From Pseudomonas sp. CC120222-01a (GTDB taxonomy: Bacteria > Pseudomonadota > Gammaproteobacteria > Pseudomonadales > Pseudomonadaceae): a stretch of DNA of 64,000 bases. Under the pieces are notes generated by a model. It was given only the letters and a program-made list of their open reading frames with translations, was not told where the DNA came from and made no database searches. How positions within the stretch are numbered: position 1 is the stretch's first letter; each line of letters opens with the position of its first letter. Positions 59,081-64,000 of this stretch are shown here, one piece after another. Made by a program: the position numbers and the translations under genes. Where the stretch lies: assembly GCF_003097235.1 (NCBI RefSeq), contig NZ_QEQQ01000020.1, positions 1 through 64,000 of the forward strand, read 5' to 3'.

Positions 59081-59179
59081 TCAGCTGATGGCCTCAAGAA
59101 ACACCCAGGACGCCAGCGCAGTCAGGACCAGCACAGCAACCACAACGAAGATCATGTAGCGATAATCGTTCTGAGTCAT
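59081..59179 (-). CDS. Tiny single-span membrane protein (32 aa)
   Basis: ATG at 59179 opens 32 codons to TGA at 59081. The product starts TQNDYRYMIF and has one transmembrane segment (FVVVAVLVLTALASWVFL). GGGGGAG lies eight bases upstream of the ATG, an excellent ribosome binding site. It is too short for ordinary gene finders. The function is unknown. Confidence 0.6.
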   Translation of the reverse strand: MTQNDYRYMIFVVVAVLVLTALASWVFLEAIS

Positions 59180-59249
59180 CACGGCATCTCCCCCAAAAGC
59201 ATGGTTTTTCAGGGAGAGAGCAATTCCCATTCCATATCGTGCTGCTGGC

Positions 59250-59438
59250 CTATCTTATGCTTGGCTGCTTGTGAGCTTCCAATCGCTGAACGTCCCTGGC
59301 GAACCATATTCCTACCGCAATCACCATCAGGCAGATGAACACAACGTCCCATGCCCTGTGTTCGATGGCGGCCACGATCGCAAAAAACTGCAGGGCGCCA
59401 GCCCACCACAGAAACGGTCTGATTTTCGAGTAGCGCAT
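59250..59438 (-). CDS. Small membrane protein with two spans (62 aa)
   Basis: The ATG at 59438 has GAGG about seven bases upstream and opens 62 codons. Two hydrophobic segments (about 10-25, FLWWAGALQFFAIVAAI, and 32-47, VVFICLMVIAVGIWF) are followed by a basic tail (RDVQRLEAHKQ). A longer frame starts seven codons earlier, but the ribosome binding site favours 59438. It lies just upstream of the 32-residue membrane gene on the same strand. The function is unknown. Confidence 0.6.
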   Translation of the reverse strand: MRYSKIRPFLWWAGALQFFAIVAAIEHRAWDVVFICLMVIAVGIWFARDVQRLEAHKQPSIR

Positions 59439-59596
59439 AACCCACCTCACTGCCCCCAACTATCAAAAGTCTAGTTGAGTACCGACCCGGCAACGCCCTG
59501 CCCTGCACCGGCACTGACCTACCGCCCCGCCGACAATCGCCCCATGCACCACCGCATGAAATCCGAATAGTCATAGGTGATAACGGTATGCGCCCC

Positions 59597-60307
59597 CTAC
59601 AGCAGCAGTTCTGCAGTCTGTCCGAACGAATATCGGTAGCCCCTGCAAAATGCTTCCCACCCCTCAGCCGACCATCCTGACCGTCGCTTGACTTGTCTCA
59701 AGTCATGGTGGCCGGCCTGCTTCGCGGTAAGGCGTTTCCTGGCCTTCTCCAGGTCAAGCAGTGCGACTTTTACGCACGCTTCGCTGAAGTCAACAAAGAC
59801 ATGTTTCAGGTACAAGCAACCGTGCTGCCAGCGGCCAAGGTTCAATCTGGCAAGTTCTCGGCCATATGCTTCTAAAATCTCGTGGTGGCGCCTGAATCCA
59901 AGTGATTGGTCGAGGTTGCGGGCGTAGTAGTCTTCCACCGACAAATAACCGTCCAGAGCTGCCGTCACCATCACTGCATGCCAATCTCCGTCGCGTTTAC
60001 GGACTTCGGCGTGGAGTAGCGATGGCGTTGCCACGCCCAATGACGCTGCCGCACGCAGAGCCTTTGCTTCGCGGGCAACAGTCGGATACCCGAACGGGTG
60101 TAAAAGGCTTCGATAGACATGCCCGACTTGCTGCTTTTTGTAGAAGGTCTGGCCCTCTAGCTCAACCCGGAGAACGCCACTTTCCCCGCCCCTGCGGATA
60201 TTGGGGGGTTCCACCCAGTTGCCGGGGGCATTCAGGATGTCCTCAACACGTGGGTAGGAGGTTCTCAGACTTGTTGAATTATTATTTGTCATTGAGCACT
60301 CACTCAT
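59597..60307 (-). CDS. InaA-like LPS kinase family protein
   Basis: A 236-residue protein of the lipopolysaccharide kinase (InaA/WaaP-like) family, with a reduced protein-kinase fold. Visible parts are EGQTFYKKQQVGHVYRSLLHPFGYPTVAREAKALRAAASLGV (Lys and Glu of the N-lobe), LAALDGYLSVEDYY-type segment, LARLNLGRWQHGCLYLKHVFVD and the acidic loop VALLDLEKARKRL, which carries the metal-binding Asp. The start at 60307 has AAGG seven bases upstream; 60292 is a possible alternative. InaA-type genes are often acid- or stress-inducible. The substrate is unknown. Confidence 0.85.
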   Translation of the reverse strand: MSECSMTNNNSTSLRTSYPRVEDILNAPGNWVEPPNIRRGGESGVLRVELEGQTFYKKQQVGHVYRSLLHPFGYPTVAREAKALRAAASLGVATPSLLHAEVRKRDGDWHAVMVTAALDGYLSVEDYYARNLDQSLGFRRHHEILEAYGRELARLNLGRWQHGCLYLKHVFVDFSEACVKVALLDLEKARKRLTAKQAGHHDLRQVKRRSGWSAEGWEAFCRGYRYSFGQTAELLL

Positions 60308-60390
60308 ATGCCAGCCTTGGCGCGGCGAGATCCAAAATATAACAGTCACTTCGCAGACAAATCGATACCGTGGATAACAGGGAGCGCTTT

Positions 60391-60627
60391 ATGACCATTC
60401 GCAGCTTGGCGAAAAACCTGCCTGCAGATCCTGACAAGGAAGGCTGGGTGCTTGGGTGGGGCGTCCTTCGGGATAGACATCCATGGCATTTTGTCGACGT
60501 CTATGCCGACCAGAAAACAGCCAAGGCGGAAGCGCAACGCCGCGGTGATGGCTACGTGGTGGAGTACGGCTCTCACCGCCTTGGCTCGAAAGAATTTGTG
60601 TGCGGCATCACCCTGCCTGAGGGCTGA
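60391..60627 (+). CDS. Small protein of unknown function (78 aa)
   Basis: A 78-residue soluble protein starting at an ATG with GGGAG six bases upstream. It contains GWVLGWGVLRDRHPWHFVDVYADQKTAKAEAQRRGDGYVVEYGSHR, a pattern seen in small Pseudomonas proteins without known role. There is no signal peptide. It diverges from the InaA-like gene, with about 80 bases between. Confidence 0.6.
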   Translation: MTIRSLAKNLPADPDKEGWVLGWGVLRDRHPWHFVDVYADQKTAKAEAQRRGDGYVVEYGSHRLGSKEFVCGITLPEG

Positions 60628-60681
60628 GCAGTCAGCGTGGATGAAGTGCCATTACCGCGCCGCGACATAGCGGCCAAGGTA

Positions 60682-60798
60682 TTAGCTGCGCGCTTTCTTA
60701 ACGATCCCGGCGGCCATGAGCGCAGCGCCTGGTATCCATAGACCAGCGTTCGAAGTGGCCAGCCCGACAACAAGCAGCCCGATACCGACAGCAAACAT
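60682..60798 (-). CDS. Tiny hydrophobic membrane protein (38 aa)
   Basis: The ATG at 60798 opens 38 codons to TAA at 60682. The product is almost entirely hydrophobic: FAVGIGLLVVGLATSNAGLWIPGAALMAAGIV, with a basic end (KKARS). It may span the membrane once or twice. GAGAG lies about seven bases upstream. The function is unknown. Confidence 0.45.
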   Translation of the reverse strand: MFAVGIGLLVVGLATSNAGLWIPGAALMAAGIVKKARS

Positions 60799-60948
60799 AA
60801 GCGTTCTCTCTAACTAGAAATATCCATTTCACAACCCGCCAATTTAGGCACAAGCCGGTCGCAGGAGCGGCCAAGGCGTCGTCATGCCTGAAAAAATCAA
60901 GCTGATCCAGCGACTCTTCAACGCACGGCGCCCGAATCGGCCCATCCA

Positions 60949-61275
60949 GTGAGCCCTTTTGTGCTCCAACCGAGCAAAGGTGGGCTGTGGATCAACGAGC
61001 CAAGTGTTACAATCCGCCCATTCAAATCGGCGCTCAAGGCGCTGAACGTCCGTAAACGCCGCCAGTACGACACCCGCCACACCTACGCAACCATGTGCCT
61101 GATGCCTGGGATGAACCCCGCGTTCATCGCGAGTCAGCTTGGCCACAGCGTCGAGATGTTGCTCTCTACCTACGCGAAATGGATCAGCTCCTCCTCGGAT
61201 TGGAGGGAGCTGGAGAAGCTGCCGCCCCGAGTCGAATTGGCCCAAAATTGGCCCAAAACGGACGAGAGGGCCTAA
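60949..61275 (+). pseudogene. C-terminal fragment of a tyrosine recombinase (integrase)
   Basis: 108 codons matching the catalytic end of a phage-type integrase: YDTRHTYATMCLMPGMNPAFIASQLGHSVEMLLSTYAKWI holds the Arg-His-x-x-His/Trp and the Tyr nucleophile. The N-terminal DNA-binding and first catalytic Arg segments are missing. The gene is a relic of a lost mobile element. Its 3' end runs to 33 bases before the ybiT start. I see no tRNA or clear attachment repeat next to it. The 150 bases upstream (60799-60948) hold nothing else. Confidence 0.8.
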
Positions 61276-61307
61276 ATACACCTCTGGAACCCCCGCAGGA
61301 CAAGCAC

Positions 61308-62894
61308 TTGATTTCTACCGCCAACATCACCATGCAGTTCGGCTCCAAGCCGCTGTTCGAAAACGTTTCGGTCAAATTCAACAACGGCAACCGCTACGGC
61401 CTGATCGGTGCCAACGGTTGCGGCAAGTCGACCTTCATGAAGATCCTCGGCGGTGACCTGGAGCCGTCCGGCGGCCAGGTCATGCTCGAGCCGAACACGC
61501 GCCTGGGTAAACTGCGCCAGGACCAGTTCGCCTACGAAGAATTCACCGTGATCGACACCGTGATCATGGGCCACGGCCAGCTGTGGAAGGTCAAGGCCGA
61601 GCGCGACCGCATCTACTCGCTGCCGGAAATGACCGAGGAAGACGGCATGGCCGTCGCCGAGCTGGAAACCGAGTTTGCCGAAATGGACGGTTACACCGCC
61701 GAGTCCCGCGCCGGTGAACTGCTGCTGGGCCTGGGTATTCCGCTGGAGCAGCACTTTGGCCCGATGAGCGAAGTGGCGCCGGGTTGGAAGCTGCGTGTGC
61801 TGCTGGCCCAGGCGCTGTTCTCGGACCCGGACGTGCTGCTGCTCGACGAACCGACCAACCACCTGGACATCAACACCATCCGCTGGCTGGAAACCATCCT
61901 CACGGCGCGTAACAGCACCATGATCATCATTTCCCACGACCGGCACTTCCTCAACAGCGTGTGCACGCACATGGCTGACCTGGACTACGGTGAGCTGCGC
62001 CTGTTCCCGGGCAACTACGACGAGTACATGACCGCGGCCACCCAGTCGCGCGAGCAGCTGCTGTCGGACAACGCCAAGAAGAAAGCCCAGATCGCCGAAC
62101 TGCAGACCTTCGTCAGCCGCTTCTCGGCCAACGCCTCCAAGGCCAAGCAGGCCACTTCGCGTGCCAAGCAGATCGACAAGATCCAGCTGGCCGAGGTCAA
62201 GCCTTCGAGCCGTGTCAGCCCGTTCATTCGCTTCGAGCAGACCAAGAAGCTGCACCGCCAGGCGGTGGTCGTCGAGAAGATGGCGAAAGCCTTCGACGAC
62301 AAGGTGCTGTTCAAGAACTTCGACATCACCGTCGAAGCGGGCGAGCGCGTGGCGATCATCGGCCCCAACGGTATCGGCAAGACCACCCTGCTGCGCACCC
62401 TGGTCGGCGAGATGACCCCGGATGCCGGCTCGGTGAAGTGGACCGACAGCGCCGAAGTGGGCTACTACGCCCAGGACCACGCCCACGACTTCGAAGACGA
62501 CATGACCCTGTTCGACTGGATGGGCCAGTGGACCAGCGGCGAGCAGGTCATCCGCGGCACCCTGGGGCGCATGCTGTTCTCCAACGACGAGATCCTCAAG
62601 TCGGTGAAGGTGATTTCCGGTGGTGAGCAAGGCCGCATGCTGTTCGGCAAGCTGATCCTGCAGAAACCGAACGTGCTGGTGATGGACGAGCCGACCAACC
62701 ACCTGGACATGGAATCGATCGAAGCGTTGAACCTGGCGCTGGAAAACTACCCGGGCACCCTGCTGTTCGTCAGCCATGACCGCGAGTTCGTGTCGTCGCT
62801 GGCGACCCGCATCATCGAGCTGAGCGCTGATGGTGTAGTGGACTTCAGCGGGACTTATGACGATTACCTGCGTAGCCAGGGCGTCGTGGTCTGA
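61308..62894 (+). CDS. ybiT: ABC-F ATPase YbiT
   Basis: A 528-residue ABC-F protein with two ATPase modules and no membrane span, nearly collinear with E. coli YbiT. ABC-F proteins act on ribosomes. Motifs: Walker A GLIGANGCGKSTF and IIGPNGIGKTTLL; signature LSDV-type in the first half (MSEVAPGWKLRVLLAQAL) and ISGGEQGRMLFGKL in the second; Walker B DVLLLDEPTNHLD and NVLVMDEPTNHLD. The inter-domain linker (about 245-310) includes SRFSANASKAKQATSRAKQI. I chose the TTG at 61308, eight bases after CAGGA, because it gives the family start (ISTANITMQFG). Confidence 0.93.
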   Translation: MISTANITMQFGSKPLFENVSVKFNNGNRYGLIGANGCGKSTFMKILGGDLEPSGGQVMLEPNTRLGKLRQDQFAYEEFTVIDTVIMGHGQLWKVKAERDRIYSLPEMTEEDGMAVAELETEFAEMDGYTAESRAGELLLGLGIPLEQHFGPMSEVAPGWKLRVLLAQALFSDPDVLLLDEPTNHLDINTIRWLETILTARNSTMIIISHDRHFLNSVCTHMADLDYGELRLFPGNYDEYMTAATQSREQLLSDNAKKKAQIAELQTFVSRFSANASKAKQATSRAKQIDKIQLAEVKPSSRVSPFIRFEQTKKLHRQAVVVEKMAKAFDDKVLFKNFDITVEAGERVAIIGPNGIGKTTLLRTLVGEMTPDAGSVKWTDSAEVGYYAQDHAHDFEDDMTLFDWMGQWTSGEQVIRGTLGRMLFSNDEILKSVKVISGGEQGRMLFGKLILQKPNVLVMDEPTNHLDMESIEALNLALENYPGTLLFVSHDREFVSSLATRIIELSADGVVDFSGTYDDYLRSQGVVV

Positions 62895-63031
62895 GGTAGA
62901 TCAGCTGGCCTGGTCGCCTTGTGGTGACCGGGCTGGCTCTCGCCGATGAATAATTCGTTAGCCTGCTTTCATTTACTTCGCGCAGCGGCCATGATTAGGG
63001 CACGCCCAACCGCCCGCCCGCGAAAGAGCCC

Positions 63032-64000
63032 ATGACCGCGCAACAGCCCGCCCCCGCCAGCAGCACCCTCAGCATTACCCTGCAGATCCTGTCGATCGTC
63101 TTCTACACCTTTATTGCCTTCCTCTGCATCGGCCTGCCGATCGCGGTGCTGCCCAGCTATGTCCATGATCAGCTGGGCTTTGGTGCGGTGATCGCCGGGG
63201 TGACCATCGGCCTGCAGTACCTTTCCACCCTGCTCAGCCGCCCATTTGCCGGGCGCGTGGCCGATACCCTGGGGGGCAAGAAGGCGATTGGCTATGGCCT
63301 GCTGGGCATCGCCGGTTGCGGGGTGCTGACGCTGCTCTCGGCCTGGTCGCTGCAGGTGCCGTTGCTGAGCCTGGCCCTGCTACTCGGCGGCCGCGTGCTG
63401 CTGGGCCTGGCGCAGGGGCTGATCGGCGTCGCCACCTTGAGCTGGGGCATCAGCCAGGTCGGCCCGGAACACACGGCGCGGGTGATCTCGTGGAATGGCA
63501 TCGCCTCGTACGGGGCGATCGCCATCGGTGCGCCGGTCGGTGTGCTGGCGGTCGCCGGCCTGGACTTCAGCGTGCTCGGCCCTGCCCTGCTGGCGCTGGC
63601 GCTGCTGGCCTTGCTGGTGCTGCGCAAACGCCCCGACGTCGTGGTGACGCGCGGCGAGCGGCTACCGTTCTGGTCGGCCTTCGGCCGAGTTGCGCCGTGC
63701 GGCCTGGGGCTGACCCTGGCGTCGATCGGCTACGGCACCCTGACCACCTTCGTCACCCTTTATTACCTAGAGCGTGGCTGGGTCGGTGCGGCCTGGTGCC
63801 TGAGTGCCTTCGGCCTGTGCTTCATCATTTCGCGGCTGCTGTTCGTCAACGCGGTCAACCGCTTTGGCGGCTACAACGTGGCCATGGCCTGCATGGCCAC
63901 CGAGGTGCTCGGCCTGAGCCTGCTGTGGCTGGCCCCCTCGCCACCCTGGGCGCTGGTCGGCGCTGGCCTGACCGGCTTCGGCCTGTCGCTGGTGTACCCG
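63032..64000 (+). CDS. MFS transporter, YhhS/YfcJ-like, cut by the window edge
   Basis: The first 323 codons of a major facilitator of the YhhS/YfcJ type. The start has a short polar tail, then SITLQILSIVFYTFIAFLCIGLPIAVLPSYVHDQLGFG. The loop 2-3 motif is GRVADTLGGKKAIGYG, and the following SRPFAG also fits the family. At least nine spans are visible before the right edge. The substrate is unknown. An imperfect hairpin in the gap (62902-62940) may end ybiT transcription. Confidence 0.88.
   Translation, partial: MTAQQPAPASSTLSITLQILSIVFYTFIAFLCIGLPIAVLPSYVHDQLGFGAVIAGVTIGLQYLSTLLSRPFAGRVADTLGGKKAIGYGLLGIAGCGVLTLLSAWSLQVPLLSLALLLGGRVLLGLAQGLIGVATLSWGISQVGPEHTARVISWNGIASYGAIAIGAPVGVLAVAGLDFSVLGPALLALALLALLVLRKRPDVVVTRGERLPFWSAFGRVAPCGLGLTLASIGYGTLTTFVTLYYLERGWVGAAWCLSAFGLCFIISRLLFVNAVNRFGGYNVAMACMATEVLGLSLLWLAPSPPWALVGAGLTGFGLSLVYP

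Noticed and set aside
1..64000. tRNA or rRNA genes
   Set aside because: No cloverleaf-like segment or rRNA signature was found on reading both strands by eye. A tRNA scan would be decisive, and I cannot run one here.

Overview
The window looks like a chromosomal segment of a Pseudomonas of the P. putida group. The evidence is high GC with strong third-position G/C, putida-type REP repeats (core CGCTCCCACAGG, in facing pairs), and a type VI secretion (T6SS) locus whose gene order resembles the published K1-T6SS of P. putida. The species is an inference; no rRNA or tRNA gene is visible to anchor it.

Bases 1-14316 (minus strand) are an accessory, rapidly turning-over region. A complete VgrG operon (vgrG, two DUF1795/Eag-type genes, a 1404-residue PAAR-Rhs effector and its immunity gene) runs leftwards from 14316 to about 6575. 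Downstream lies a chain of displaced toxin-immunity modules separated by broken pieces of the same Rhs core. In order they are: a decayed Rhs piece with a frameshifted Imm11-type immunity gene; a miniature Rhs fragment fused in frame to a WHH-type HNH nuclease tip, with its SUKH immunity gene; a long headless Rhs core with only a short toxin tail, then a second SUKH gene; another toxin tail overlapping an unrecognised probable immunity gene; and the start of a further Rhs core that leaves the window. Several breakpoints fall on one octamer (GTTGTCGA), and two of the cores share one nonsense codon.

Bases 15014-19345 form a second effector/immunity island: a DUF6861-like effector with a small partner gene, a 56-residue membrane peptide, a Tsi6-like immunity gene, an ADP-ribosylglycohydrolase that keeps its metal-binding motifs (Tri1-like by context), and an unknown divergent gene. 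The likely common theme is defence against NAD+-consuming or ADP-ribosylating toxins.

Bases 19784-40492 (plus strand) are a compact T6SS operon: an unknown gene, tssB, C, E, F, G, H (clpV), J, K, L, M, tagF, a second TssM-like protein carrying an OmpA peptidoglycan-binding domain, hcp and tssA. Many junctions overlap by 1-4 bases. No fha, ppkA/pppA or sigma-54 activator gene is present, although a candidate sigma-54 promoter precedes the operon.

Bases 40662-64000 are mostly ordinary genome: a UvrA2-like ATPase, an EmrB/EmrA-type efflux pair, a lipoprotein, an MFS transporter, small exported proteins, a YbhB-like protein, a LysR regulator beside a palindromic operator candidate, trmK, a RidA-like protein, a TonB-dependent receptor, the U32-family rRNA hydroxylase rlhA, a class III aminotransferase with a LuxR-type regulator, three tiny membrane proteins, an InaA-type kinase, a tyrosine-recombinase fragment, the ABC-F protein YbiT, and a truncated MFS transporter at the right edge. 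REP pairs mark many intergenic gaps.
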